Source: Apostichopus japonicus
Lineage: Eukaryota; Echinodermata; Holothuroidea; Aspidochirotida; Stichopodidae
Reading direction: 5' to 3'
DNA length: 64,000 nucleotides
NCBI RefSeq assembly: GCF_037975245.1
Contig: NC_092577.1
Coordinates: 27,589,398-27,653,397 of the forward strand
Of the stretch, positions 10,596 through 23,469 are shown piece after piece; positions within the stretch are counted from its first letter, which is position 1, and every line of letters starts with the position of its first letter. Under the pieces are notes generated by a model. It worked only from the letters and a program-made list of their open reading frames with translations, was not told the DNA's origin and made no database searches. The translations under genes and the position numbers were made by a program.

Positions 10596-13500
10596 TTACA
10601 TACTTGACTTGAAATGATAGTATGCCCTGAATGCCCTGATAGACCCTGGTTCAATAGGTACTTTAATATCATAAATGAGAGTGTCTAAAGCATTCCATAC
10701 CCCCATAGCCTGAGGTGGATAGCAGAGGTCTAAAACCTGGTAAGCCTTGTAGCAGAGGTCAATTGCTGCAATGAGTGTGTCTACTACCATTGCCTTTCGC
10801 TCAATGATGACGAAGAGCTGCTGTGGCTGGCAGTAGGTGCCTCCCAAGATCAAAACGAATGGCTGTGTACGTCCATCAAATTGAGTCAAGTATTGCTCTA
10901 AGTTTACACCCTCCTGAAAAGACAAGTTATAATATAACATTTATATATATTGACCACTATCTGAGAAATATGTATAGGTAACCTTCCAGTTGTGTGGTTT
11001 TAAGCATATCTGACCAATGCTAGTAAAAAAGAAACAGGTTTCTTCAGGGGGAACTTTTACAACACACAGGTCATACTTGTCTTGACACCAAAAAAGGATT
11101 TGAAATATTATTCATTCATACTTAGTAAAGATTCCTAAATCCTATTGGTCCATTCAGGTCAGCTGACCGTGGTTAATCCTGTGAGTAACGCACGGTAAAA
11201 TTACGGGGCATCACTTTAATAAATCTTTGGTTATATGTAACTAAAAATGTTTTGTTTTATGATTTTTCCCCCACACAAATGGTAGTGTATGAATGAACGG
11301 GGTTAATGCTATCGCTGGATGCACTCGGGCTCCGCCCTCGTGCATCGCTTGCATTATCCCCCGATCGTGCATTAATCCTGTGAGTAACGCACGCTAGACC
11401 GTTGATTAACCCCTTATTTAATATTTTCTTTCCCAGTCCTATGAAGATACCTGGTATAATAAATTATCAAAGTCTGGAGGTACCATGGAAATGATATGTT
11501 AGTTCTGGCCAAAACCAGGGCAAATTATTTTGGTAGTATATTGCAGTAACATTGCTATGTTCTGACAATGGGCGAGTTATGTGGGGTGTAGAGTCAAAGG
11601 GGCACTGAAACTATCAGGAATTTTCCCTTAAAAGAGGGTATCCCTATGCAACCCTCACCCATGGTTACTACTAGTTCATTTTTGTGATGGTATTTCCTTT
11701 TGAGGAAGAGGCATATTCCGCACCCACCCCATTTGACAACCATGCAGGTGCTCCAGGGTCAACAGTCTATTTAACTTTATTTAGTGGAACTGATCACTAT
11801 GAGCATAAATGCAGTCAGGGCAATTATACTGTAGTACAGTAATACCTTTGATGATTGCCTGTGGCATCAGAACCATTACTTGAGTAATATTGCAACATTT
11901 ATATATTGACCTAAATCTGTGACAACATCAATGCTATGTTCACCAAAAACAATTGTTTACAAGTTACTACGGGCCATCTACTAGCATGGTAATGATATAT
12001 CATGCCATCTTCTGAAATGAGGCCCACCACACACAATAATGTCACAATAACATTGACAAACATGATAACCAAAAAGATCATACATAGTATGGATATAATG
12101 TGACCTTTGGGTGCAGAATCATTGTTATTTAAATATTTTGACCTCTGACCCAATACCTTAACTGATATTTACGATGAGATGGATGAACACCATACACAAT
12201 AAGACCTGAAGTAACAAAGAGCGATCACCCATTGTTGAGTTATCACGTATCAAAGTCAAGCATCACACACTCACTCATGCATACACAGTACACGTACATA
12301 TGCACATGGATCTGAACACATATAATATTCCGTGTGCAGCAAGGAATCGAACCTGTGTTGAACAATGATATTATTACCTTCTGAAAATCTATAAAACAGT
12401 CCATTGTTTCCTTGCTGGAAGCTCGCCCTCCTTTTGCACTCTTCCTTCCTTCAAATAGCAATGGCAAGATACAAAATGCCAAACACATCCGTTCATCTGT
12501 AACGTAAAAGGAAAATAACTGTATACATATCGTTACTTTATTTCGTATGATCCCACATAAGTTCTCATCACAGATGCATTTGCCGTGGACATGTTCTTGG
12601 ACTCTCTATCACTCATCATCATGCACTGAGTGTTTGGGACAATTCTGAAGGAATGTGAGTGATATGTCTTTGCAGCAAGTCTTGCCGTGGCTTATATTCG
12701 GTTGTGTTCGACAAGTTGCTTCCAACTCTTCTGATGTTGAGTAAATGGGTAATGTTTGGGTTTGCTGGGTGAACTGGCGGACGTAAAACACGTAAAATAC
12801 ATTACACACATGCCTCATTATCCTCTGAGCACTGGGTTGAGAAGATAAGGTGAACTATTACCGGAGCTTATCCACAATTACACTGATAATCAATTTATGA
12901 TGACATTATCCCTACAAATCCTTAATAAAACTATATAATAACAAACTTACTGATAGCCAAATACCTACTATGTTGTTGCAGAACCTGCTAAAAACTTTGG
13001 GAAACTGGAACCAGTTTGTTGTAAGGAAACCAGTTTGTCTCAACTTTCATAGGAAAGTTGTGCACTTTGTGATCTACAGTATGTATAATGTTGCAACTTA
13101 AAGGCACACTTTAACATGTAGTGACACACCTGTATCGAGTTTGGGCCATGCATAAACAGAGAACATTAGTGTATGTACCTTTCCACTGAAAATTGTGTTG
13201 TAAAACTATGTCTTTTAATAATAGAAAATGCCATTGCTTCAATTACCATGCAACGTTAAAAAGTGAATAGAATACCTACCCTGGGTAAAATCTTGCTCCT
13301 TTGACAAATGTACTTCTAGAATCGTTTTCCATTTGGGGCACATACTATTTGCATAGGACAAAATGAATGCAGATACTACAGGCCATTTCTGATACAACAT
13401 GTTACCCTTTGCACCAAACAATTCCTCATAGTCCTGTTCAATCTGTATTAAAAGAAAAACAGTTAAAAAGTAAAACAAATACCACAAGTGTCAATATACA

Positions 13501-16500
13501 ATAATAGCAATTAGCCACTACATGCATTCCTGTTTTGAGGCGTTGTTTATCACAAACATATTTATTGCATAGGCCAATGACAGTGGTACCGATTATTTCT
13601 TTTCAAATGGAAGTGTTATTTTTTTTTAAATTTGAATTGTCTCTTCATGTTAAAAGAAAAGACATGACAAACTCAAAATCTTCTCAATGGCCAAAAAAAT
13701 GTAATTTCAGAACACACTTACCATTCCTCTTTCAGTAAGGTGTGGAAACTTTTCCAAGATTTCAGCTACATTTGGCACTTTTTCATTTTTCTTATTGGGC
13801 TTGATAAATTTTCTCCTGTACCAGGTAGTTTCCTTCATTGTAGTCCGGACTTTCATTGCTGGTCCATTATTGTGTTTCAGCCATTCTGTCAAGGCTTGCA
13901 TTTTTTCCACATCTGCCCTCAATGAAATATGTCAGAGAATGAAAGAGCTTGTTGATAAGTGATTTAAGGTTAATTCCTTTAATTGGACAAAAAGGATGGC
14001 CAACAATAGCTCCATGCTTAAAGTACTTTCAAGGTATGGGCTTAACTTGTTATCCAAACAAATTAATAGAGATTGTCTGGTGGAATAGTTTAATAAGTCG
14101 TACCTATTTTTCTTTACTGTTGGTGAATTTCCTTATTAGTTTATATCCATTTAATATCGAAATATGAAATATGATCTATCAGTTTTAAGCTTATTTATTA
14201 TGTGAAAAAAGCCTTGATTCATTCAAATCTTTGAACTAGGCTAAACACATGAAGTGCAAGTTTAGTGTATTTCCAATATAATGTTAGACCTCCACTCCAA
14301 TCAGTTTGTCAGCCTTGTGTCATGTATAAGACACGAAAAATTGGCTGTATGCATGACTTCTGCAAACATGCATAGATATCAAACCCATATTTTTTATGGA
14401 AAGAGTCAAACGATAATAAAACATATCTATCATGGTTGAAGCGAGAAAAAAATTCTCTACAAAAAAAGGAGCATGTACATCATATCTTCATGCTTCATGT
14501 TCATCTCACAAATATTAATGGCATAATCGATATGGTCAAACTACAAAATGGCAGGATGTCAAGACATAGTGAAAATAGGAACAGACAATAACACAAGTTA
14601 TTGATTGATATTATACTTTTTTTTTCCTTGGTAACATTAATAAAGAACAATCGGTCATACCACCATAGGTTGCAGTTGGTCCTTCTACTTCTTCATCTGG
14701 ATCTTTATGATCATTTAAAGTATGGGCCACTGTGCTTTCATCATCAACTTTCTCCTTACGTCTTCTGTATCTCAAATGGTCCTCCAATGCTCCTTTAGCA
14801 GATCTTTTTCTTGATCCTTTAATATACCATGTTTCCTATGACATATAAAGAATTCATTATATTAGCTTATACTGACAATGTAACTGACAATATAATTGGT
14901 TGAATATACATTTTGGGAGACATAAGACATAACAACTGGATCACTGGGGAAACTAATGAAGAGGTATGGGATACTTCAACCCACTTCTGATAACTTCCTT
15001 TCACTTTTAATTTTATAGTCATAACTGTTGCAAGACCAGTAAATGAAAAAGTACCGTATGTATAATAAAGCTGTAATACAGTGGGATTTAAAACATTACA
15101 TTGTAAGATAATTTGACTTGGCGGCAATTTAAGTTTCTAAGAAACCAGTGGCGTGTGAGAGGATTAGGCCTCTGCATTAAAACCACAAGTTTGGTGGCAA
15201 ACCATTCAACATCAATTTTGAATTTGAAATGCACTGGCAAACGAATGAGAAAGATACAGATTGTTTGAAGATAAAGAAATTACTGGGTATAAATGACAAT
15301 AATTCAACATACCGATTCTAAGACACAGTTTTGACAAGCTTTCTTTAGTGATTTAGCTTTCAACCCTGTCCACATATGAAATATCAATGACGTATCATGA
15401 CATTGGTCTAACATTGGTTCAGCAATTAACTTGCTCACATGCACCAAAATGCACTCTATACCTACAACATCGCAACCAAAACGAATTTAAGCAGTGAAAT
15501 GTACCAAAGGGTACAAAATTAAATCAATTGTTGGAGGTCTTTGATGTGGAAGTCTTAAAAGATCCCAAAATTTGAAAAGCCATATTTTGACCACACTGAA
15601 ATACTCACATATCCTTTACCCTCTGGATCTTTCAGGCAAGGAAATGCTGTCACTATTGCCTGTGCCATCGCCTCTTTCATGGCAGAGCTAGGGCTAATAA
15701 GGTGGGAGGTAAAGCATAAGTGTGAAATATATCATCAGCACAACATAAATTTACGAGATTATATTAAACTATTCTGTTAACAAGCATAAGTGTCACAGAT
15801 ACAAACTTGTCTGTTCTTTGTTTGACAAGTACTTTTATGTTAAATAACCGCTCTCTTGACTCGACAATTGATGACATGATTTCTTCTTGTATATGACATC
15901 GGTCAAAATAGGCTTAAAGCAGCATTTTGCTTCCTTTCTATGATTTCCTCAACCCTGTGGACTCCACGATGCCGTAACGACATACATAACTAGCTTATCT
16001 ATAAAAATCTAACTTCAAATGTTGGAGTAAAAGTCTAAAAATTTACCCAACTTTTAACATTTTTGCTCTCGAAGATATTTCCTGTAAGGATCGCAATATA
16101 CACTGCCCGTAGAATATGTAAACTCTGTCAATGTCATTGAACAATACGTAATGCATCACAATTCTTCACTAGTGTACACTGTCTATGGCAGTGGTACCAA
16201 CACAACTTTTTGAATCTACAGTATTTTTAGCAACGGCTCAAAACTAAACATGTTAGCTATTCACTTTGGTTTAATTCAATCTAGTGGGTGTGGGGGAACT
16301 GTATGCGATTAATTTGAAATGAGGAATTTGTCGGAAGACGCTCTACTCGTTATCTGTAGAAGTCCTTAATTACTTGCCAATTAACACTGTTGGCAGGGGA
16401 AAACTTGACTAATATCTTAGTTTACTGTTTTGTGATTGATGTATGTAAAAACTTGATGGACATGTCAAAAGGGTGAAAAATGGCTACCAAACGCAAAAAT

Positions 16501-19500
16501 GCTGCTATAAACAGGCACACACATACCAACACATGCCGTCATGATAGCATAGGTTAACGGTTTACGCTCTACTATTCTCTAGAACAAAATAGCTTTAAAG
16601 GTGGCAATTAATTATAAAGTAAGGAAATGGCAGAGATACTGTACTACAAAGTTATGGTTCAAATATTTCAAATATGGGCAATCAAAGTTTTGAATGATTC
16701 CCAAGAGCAAATAAATATATACAGTACCTCAGATCCCCATACCTCAAAGGCAGTGTGGGATCATGGTGTAATGTTTTGTGTGTTTTCTAACCATGATGGA
16801 TCTTTGTAAGTAGTATGACAAAAAGAAAACTTGCCTGAGTTAATCATGCAGTAGTAGCTACTTATAAGCTTACCTGTATCCACACAGATCAATCAAATGA
16901 GATGTACACATGTTAGCAATGTACTTTTTATTTGTGCTACTCAGTGTGTGGTTCCTATTGATAGCTTTGATGACCCCACAGCCTTGAGGTTTCAGTTTCA
17001 AGATTTCCGGGACATCCTATAAGAAGAAAAGAATATAATTACCAAGCATTCTCATTCTATATTGTTAATAGTTTTCATCACTGACTGATAAGGTAAATTT
17101 TTTGTTTACAATCACGCCCATAACATAGGAATAGTGGTGGTCTGAATAAAACTCTTTAACCAGATGCAAACATTGATATGAAATTCAGAAATAGTGTGAA
17201 CATGGAAAGATAATCCAAGTTAGGCTGTACCCACTCATTAACATTCATGACACTACAGCAAAATGAAAAGGGATTATTACCACCAATAACCAACACATAC
17301 CAAAGTAGAATGTAAATACAGTATATGGTTATTGATATATTGTGTTAGAAGCCTCATGATCACAAATATGCATGCATGCATACACAAATACATACAGTGC
17401 ACTTACTGAAAAACAAATGAAAACACAATGACATAAATTACTTACAAATCTTGCTTTTTGGAAAGGTGGTAGCGAAGCAGACTCTGGAGATGGATTTCCT
17501 TGTAAGGGTGTTGAGGAACATGGTACATTGCAGGTAGGTGCTGATGGTGGTTGTGTTAAGGTCAAAGGAGCAGCTGATGGTGTTGTTGCAGCAGTACTTA
17601 AAGTTGAGGAAGCTGGTAGCACAAACTTCTGTCTTTTTAAGGGTGGTAATTCAGTTGAGTCATCAGAAAATGATAGACTTGAGGCACTTTGGGGTGATTG
17701 CAGGATATCCTCCTCCCCCCAGGGCTCAAGCAATATAGTAGATGGAAGGGAGTCTGATGAACTTGTATCAAGTCCCTTAAGTTGAGAGTTAACTACTGGG
17801 TCCATTGGCAACTGTTTTCAAAGATAATGAGAAACAAAACATGAGATATTTAGCATGGGGTGACCACTTTTAACTTTAACAAAATGACAATGATATTCTT
17901 TTTATATCTGAACAAGCTCAGATCATTTGTATCTCTAGCCTTATATGTCTTTATTGCCAAATTTAAAAACGCACTTACTAATACCCACTTTACCCTAAAG
18001 ATAAAAAAGATATCCCATCGACCACATACTGAAATATTATTCCCTATGTAAGAGTCAATCAATCCAGCAGTGGCACTGCAAGTTTTGGGAACCTTTGTCT
18101 GCCAACAACCTTAAAATTTACACAAAAATTATAGAGGTAGAGCACAGTAGTTTAAATACACAAATTACAGTAGCTATAAGCCTGAGATGTCTGCTTGATT
18201 ATTCAGCTTGATTGGTGGTAAGGTATGTGGCTTCAAATAATCACAAATTTCTGGGGATGTATGTAAAATTTGCTGTTGGAGATTAAATATGAACTTTACA
18301 TAACTGAAAAATCCATATCTTTATTAATAAGCATGTGATCAGGATACAGATTTCACCAACTAGTACAGAAAATTTACTGCATATTTAAAGAAGTCAGCTT
18401 TGATCTCCAGAAAATTCTTTTAAATTATTTATACCACGTTTCTATCACCCTATAAGAATGGAGCAAAATCAAATTACTGTATAACAGCTAAACTGCTTAT
18501 GTAACTAACATCTTCAAATGCAAGGAAACTACTATCCTCTTTGCTCTGGACATTTCTCTTAGCTTTTAATTTCTAATTGTGGTAAATGTATAGTAACATA
18601 CAATCATATCTAAATTGCAACAATAAAACTGAAAGTTAGTTTTTTTACTATTTAATACTAAGGTCCTACCATAAGCATAGTTGAACAACTTGCTGCAGGT
18701 TATGCCAGCTCATAGCGAGTAGGTATGTAGAACCTTTTGTCTGAGGTACAGTAACTTTGTAAAACATGTACTGGTCTGTAATCACATATGTCATCAGGCT
18801 CTTTCAATTGTAAAGGTCTTGCAAGATCATTTGACACTATGTAGGCCTGAAAGTGGTTTTCAAATTCAAGCGTTGTCCATGGTTGCACAAGAAAGTGCAG
18901 CCGTGATCCAATTTGAATAATTTGTTGTATCATAACAAAGGCAGGCAGTTCAATCCACTGAGAAAGCAACATCATGTTCGGCCTGTAATTGTAACCATAA
19001 ACTTCAACCATTCCACATACAACAAAGGTAGTTTCAGGGGTACAATGGAGCAGGTTACATATTCTGTCATCATTTTCCAGTGAAGACACTTCAACAATAT
19101 TTTGGTCATGAACTTCTATTGCTTTGCTGTCAATATCCTCTTTAATCAACATGCTGTAGGCTTGTGCTTCCTGATGCTTAATGGCTAATGTCTTAGCAAT
19201 GTTCTTATAATTGTTACACAATTTTGCCCACTTCTTTAATCGCTTGTGCTTAGCTTCGTGTCGAAAGTTTGAGAATTGGGAAAGGGGACCGAGTTTACGA
19301 ATTGACCGGGGATAATGCACAAGATGGTGGTGCTTGGGTATGAGGTGATGTTCAGGAAACAGTCTGAGAAATAATTCATGATGTTCTTTTATTTTGGATT
19401 TCAGGTAAAATGTCCCATCTATGCTTATACTTGGTGCAGATACTAGTTTGTAAATTTCTAGCAAAAGAAGATACAATTCCCAAAATTGGGAATCTCTAGG

Positions 19501-22500
19501 GACTTTGTCACCTATCATAATTGGAATGTAAACAGCAAGGCAATGCATTTGCGAAGCATTTTGGCCACTTGCTCCAAATGGCTTAACAAGGTGAGATGCA
19601 AGAATTGGACTAGGTTTGTTAGACTGTTCTGTGAAACCATAACTAAATGCTTGAATTCTTGCATTGAGATCATTCAGAGTAAAATAATTTTGCATTATGA
19701 TGAATTCATGAAGAATGAGTTTGAGTTCTATGGGTACAATTCCCTCCAAGAAGTCATGCATGATGTCAGGAGAAGCATTGTAGGCTACGTGAAAGTAACT
19801 AAGATCATTCAGAGTAGAAGATCTATTTAGACCAGTTTCTGAAACATTACGTCTTTGAATGTCATCTTCAATGTTTTCCTGTGTACGAAGTAAATCCTCA
19901 TTTTCCACAACCTGTCTGTGTGTATGATTTTTGTGTACTTTGCAAAATCTGCAAAAGTAATTTGCTGAGAAGCTACTGGCAAATCCTAATGTTGTATTTA
20001 AGCTGAGATTATCACCCACAGCCTGAAATAACCTTGGTCTTATTTGTCCCACAAACTCACCTGGGACGTTTATCTGTAACCCATTTGTATAAAAATGTTC
20101 AAGATCATGTATGATAGGGTTAAGAATGGCATTGATGCCATACTTGGAAACAAAAGCAGATTTTGCCACTGCAACTAGCAGTATATTTTCCAACTTTGAT
20201 TGGTATTTTCTAGGTAAAGATATCACTGACATATATACACCCAAAACCTTTTGATTCCCCTTTTTTGATCCCAATGGATTTGCAGTTTCAAAATCATCAT
20301 TGTACAGCAACAAATCAATATTCATACCTTGGTTATCCAAATCTTTAAAATAACTACTATCCTGGTATGTTTGTATAATATTTTCTTCTCCACAGTCCTG
20401 TTTTGCCAATAAAATGTTTGCCATATATCCTGGCTGTTGTAAAAGCAGCCTTAGATTTTCAGCTATTGGTATATATTGAAATGTTTCTTCTGTTTCTTTT
20501 TGCTCAGTCCTCCCGGTGGATCTATTTAACTTTTCTTTATATATTTTGCCAAGTAAAATTTGCTTTGGTACTATCATTGCCCCTGTATGAATTACATATT
20601 GCCTTTGCTGATACTGCGTCAAAAGACCAGTGGAACTAAATGGATCTTTCACAACATTCATAACTAATTTAAAGCACTCAACTTTTTCATCACATGGCAT
20701 TACATTATTTGCTACATCCTGTAATATGGGATCTAGTTCCTCTCCTAATGTATCTAATATTTTTCTAATAAACTGACGAGATGTGTCCAGAATGTTTTGC
20801 ACTGTTGAAGAGGGTAATGTTGTATTCTTTAGACTAGCAACATACAATGCAGCAGCACTTTCCACTTCCTGTGTAATTTGTACATGTGTTTTAGGGTTAT
20901 CTACTTCTACATCACTATTATCGTTTTCTCCACCATTAATATCCTGTACTTGTTGCGTATCATGTTCATCAGGAATAACAGGAATTTGCTCAACTGCCGG
21001 ACCTGGTTCTTCTTGCTCAATTTCACGTGGATTTGCCAATAATGCGTGTTCGGCCAATAAGTGCCTTTTGTATGTATATCCATTATAATAAATCTTTTTA
21101 CAAGTCAACTGGCTACATATAATTTTAGTTCTAGATTTTGTGTTTATTCCATGTTGCAAACTGAGATGTTTCCATAGCAGCTGAATATCTTTAAACTGCT
21201 TCAAGCACTTATAACAAGAATACATAGTACTCAAATGAAACTCACAAGAGAGTTGCACCTTAGGTTGAAGTGATGTTTAAACACTAAACGAAGACCGAGT
21301 TTGGGGATTATCTGTGTTATACTCTCGTCATCCAGTAGCTCAAATGCTTCATCATCAATCCTGTGAGCTGTGGAAATTTGAGGAAAAATATTTTCCAAAT
21401 AACACTGTTACAAAGCTTAATAACAGTAATGACAAAGGACATGTTGCACATTAGGAAATGAACATTCATGGATATTGCAATCATCACATATTATTCTAGG
21501 CATAAAGAACAACCAGAGAATGAAAACATTTAATTGTGAAATAAAAACAAAATGCAAAGATATTTATGTGCTTACTGCTTAGTCCACTCATTAACATAAC
21601 TTATTTTCTTCAAGTAAAAAGTCAACTGCTTTCAAAGGTTAAACACTAACATCATTTTTTTATTAAGTCACCATGGACCAAGTTCTTAGTTGGAATGTAG
21701 CCCCCCCCCCCACCCCATGCCCTCATGTTTTCAGCAAGTGAAAGTTGTGCACCTAGCTGGCTTTGACTTTATGTGGGGCAGCATAATTGTTTTGAATCCC
21801 CCGACCAAACCTAGATACAAATTTTCTTTATTAACTTTTGATTTTGCTCTGCAATGTTATTTAACTTCAATAATTTATCAAGGTTACGACTTTATATGGG
21901 ACCAAGGTTAATACTTTCATAATAAAATCTATATCTCAAATACTTTCTCCTAAAACTGTCAATAATATCAATGATACTCTGCTTCCAAATCTGATGCATC
22001 AATATTTTATTTTGACATGATCGCTACACCTACTTCAATTACGAAAACAGATTCCTTAACTGTATATGTGCACTGTGCTGTATGATGAATTGATGGCAAA
22101 CCAGAACTCAAAACTACAATGTGGGTTCGATGATGTTACTTGAATAATCTTATAGCAATGTGATATACTGGAGGCTATAGCAAGAATGAACAATACACTT
22201 CAATCTGAGTAGTACTGTAAAAAGCATTGAGATGTGACAAACAATATTCACATTTGATGACCAAAATGGACACCTCTTATACTCAGCATACAGATATGGT
22301 GTTTACACAATTTGACCTGTGTGGACCCAAAATTACCGTTGATCTCTACCAAAGACAAGAGGATTCTTCTACTCAATGTAGTACACCTACATAAGTACAA
22401 TATGAGATCATTCCAAGTTTCCCTTCTTGAGATATGAGGTTTAGTAGTTTACACAATTCTACCCCTGGTGACCCCAAATGAAAATTGACCTCCCCAAAAA

Positions 22501-23393
22501 TCAATGCGCTTCTTGTCCCTAATGTGGTCACGTACACACCAAACATGTGAAGTCCAAAATTCCCTTCTTGAAATACTGTGTTTACAAGCTTGGCAGCACA
22601 AGCACACACATACGCCTTTATGATTGCAATGCTTACTATTTTCATCACTACTACCAAAGCGTTGAAATTTCAAACTGCCCCTTTTTCCTTGTTTCCCATT
22701 TGTCCCTAACATATGAGAGCCAGGGGCTTTGTTGACTACTGCAGGATCATAGTGAGGTTTATTTTAATGGTTATGCTAGTCATGTTGAGTTATTCCCTGG
22801 CCTTAAAAGTAATATTCAACTGGTAATTTTAGCCTAGGCTGTATCGCTTGCTTACATTGTAGTGTTGGTTAAGGATACCTATCACTATATAAATGTAGAA
22901 TTGACTTGGGCCTAAAACATAAACCAACGGTAGGGTGGTTCAACGTACGTCGGCCAACGTTAGACGTAACCTAAGTTACTCTCATACGTGAGTAATATCT
23001 TTAGTACGAACAGGATGGTGATGTGCACTACCTAGTCTCTATGAGCATGAAAAGAGGATCTAGAGAGTAACGAAGGCTATATAATAATATGCAGCCTTGG
23101 CGCTTACTTTTAGAGATAGCTTAGCCTAACGTTCGACCTTACACTAACATTTAGTCCTAACGTTAAACAAGAGTGAGGCCTAGGCGAAGTGTATATGCCG
23201 TTTAAAACAGTTTTCGTTCAGCATTCAACGGTGAAATTGTAGTTCAAGACTTATTCAAATACTATTCTTTCCGCATAAAAGGTTAGTACTAATGCCCGAA
23301 ATACATCATCCTACCTTCGAATTGTGGCTTCAATTCCTCTAGGCCGATGTTTTCTAGGAATTGTGAAACGACTATCGAACTTTTGGCTTCCAT
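10596..23393 (-). CDS. SAMD3-like SAM-domain protein, ten exons, 586 aa, partner gene of the transposon
   Basis: Exons by phase-checked splice sites: 23393-23315, 21367-21246, 17811-17446, 17016-16874, 15693-15609, 14835-14661, 13912-13722, 13442-13280, 12496-12378 and 10913-10596 (stop TGA). All joins stay in frame. Residues 1-63 form a SAM domain (VVSQFLENIGLEELKPQFE, then DDEAFELLDDESITQ and a GLRLVFKHHF helix), a fold used for self-association. Residues about 70-185 are Ser/Pro-rich linker. Residues about 190-586 match the conserved part of proteins annotated SAMD3-like in fish and invertebrates: GCGVIKAINRNHTLSS, FPCLKDPEGKGYETWY, FPHLTERGM, EELFG, DERMCLAFCILPLLF, PFVLILGG, QQLFVIIERKAM and AIDLCYKAYQVLDLCYP. 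No enzymatic motif was seen. The large second intron contains the transposase ORF. The role is unknown; by analogy with En/Spm TnpA it may bind the subterminal repeats and regulate transposition. Intact frames argue for recent activity or selection. Confidence 0.8.
11111..11418. mobile_element. Foldback/MITE-like element, copy B, nested in an intron of the SAM gene
   Basis: It is almost identical to 5480-5838 but lacks 51 bp. In copy A the extra segment lies between two GTTAAT hexamers, and copy B has a single GTTAAT there, so copy B fits a deletion between short direct repeats that removed one hairpin arm. It sits between exons 9 and 10 of the SAM gene. TTATT is found at both edges and could be a target duplication, though the edge itself is uncertain. 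Confidence 0.8.
18700..21225 (-). CDS. CACTA/EnSpm-like (Tnp2-related) transposase with two N-terminal C2H2 zinc fingers, 841 aa
   Basis: A single uninterrupted ORF. The start is ATG at 21225 (MYSCYKCLKQF); the frame stays open back to a GTG at 21258 with a stop just upstream. Two C2H2 fingers open the protein: C-X2-C-X12-H-X4-H, then C-X4-C-X12-H-X4-H. An acidic linker follows. The core carries blocks shared by animal CMC-type transposases: YNDDFETANPLGSKKG (about residue 310), PDIMHDFLEGI (about 490) and FRHEAKHKRLKKW (about 655), with HHLVHYPRSIRKLGPLS just before it. I propose the Asp of NDDFE, the Asp of DIMHD and the Glu of RHEAKH as the DDE catalytic set (inference). A CRFC knuckle lies before the second Asp. 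The ORF sits wholly within intron 2 of the SAM gene, 21 nt past its donor. No frameshift or stop was seen, so it could still be functional. Confidence 0.8.
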   Translation of the reverse strand: MYSCYKCLKQFKDIQLLWKHLSLQHGINTKSRTKIICSQLTCKKIYYNGYTYKRHLLAEHALLANPREIEQEEPGPAVEQIPVIPDEHDTQQVQDINGGENDNSDVEVDNPKTHVQITQEVESAAALYVASLKNTTLPSSTVQNILDTSRQFIRKILDTLGEELDPILQDVANNVMPCDEKVECFKLVMNVVKDPFSSTGLLTQYQQRQYVIHTGAMIVPKQILLGKIYKEKLNRSTGRTEQKETEETFQYIPIAENLRLLLQQPGYMANILLAKQDCGEENIIQTYQDSSYFKDLDNQGMNIDLLLYNDDFETANPLGSKKGNQKVLGVYMSVISLPRKYQSKLENILLVAVAKSAFVSKYGINAILNPIIHDLEHFYTNGLQINVPGEFVGQIRPRLFQAVGDNLSLNTTLGFASSFSANYFCRFCKVHKNHTHRQVVENEDLLRTQENIEDDIQRRNVSETGLNRSSTLNDLSYFHVAYNASPDIMHDFLEGIVPIELKLILHEFIIMQNYFTLNDLNARIQAFSYGFTEQSNKPSPILASHLVKPFGASGQNASQMHCLAVYIPIMIGDKVPRDSQFWELYLLLLEIYKLVSAPSISIDGTFYLKSKIKEHHELFLRLFPEHHLIPKHHHLVHYPRSIRKLGPLSQFSNFRHEAKHKRLKKWAKLCNNYKNIAKTLAIKHQEAQAYSMLIKEDIDSKAIEVHDQNIVEVSSLENDDRICNLLHCTPETTFVVCGMVEVYGYNYRPNMMLLSQWIELPAFVMIQQIIQIGSRLHFLVQPWTTLEFENHFQAYIVSNDLARPLQLKEPDDICDYRPVHVLQSYCTSDKRFYIPTRYELA
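22280..22720. repeat. Dispersed repeat of the 'TTCTTCTACTCAATG / GATATCGTGTTTACAA' family
   Basis: It contains two sub-repeats of a family seen also at 26095-26270, 56560-57240, 58440-58800 and 62040-62660. Common text includes TGTGGACC/TGACCCCAAA, a purine-rich step, GGTTCTTxTACTCAxT and ACATxxxAxATATGAGxxC, then a GATATCGTGTTTACAA-like end. It lies in intron 1 of the SAM gene. Confidence 0.6.
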
Positions 23394-23469
23394 GGTGTTG
23401 TCGTTCTGCAAGCAGCGGCGCGGTATGAAAGCGTGTTTACACATCACAGTTGTAACATGAATGTATTTT

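Noticed and set aside
12310-12355. B-box-like sequence (minus strand GGTTCGATTCC) suggesting a tRNA or SINE
   Set aside because: No A-box, cloverleaf or tail at proper spacing was found.
15303-15385. Exon-like minus-strand segment with acceptor and donor between SAM exons 5 and 6
   Set aside because: Joining it to exon 5 gives an immediate TGA, while skipping it joins GKGY directly to ETWY, the conserved order in SAMD3-like proteins.
21226-21258. Transposase start at the upstream GTG
   Set aside because: Not a standard nuclear start; the ATG at 21225 directly precedes the first zinc finger and lies just after the SAM-frame stop.
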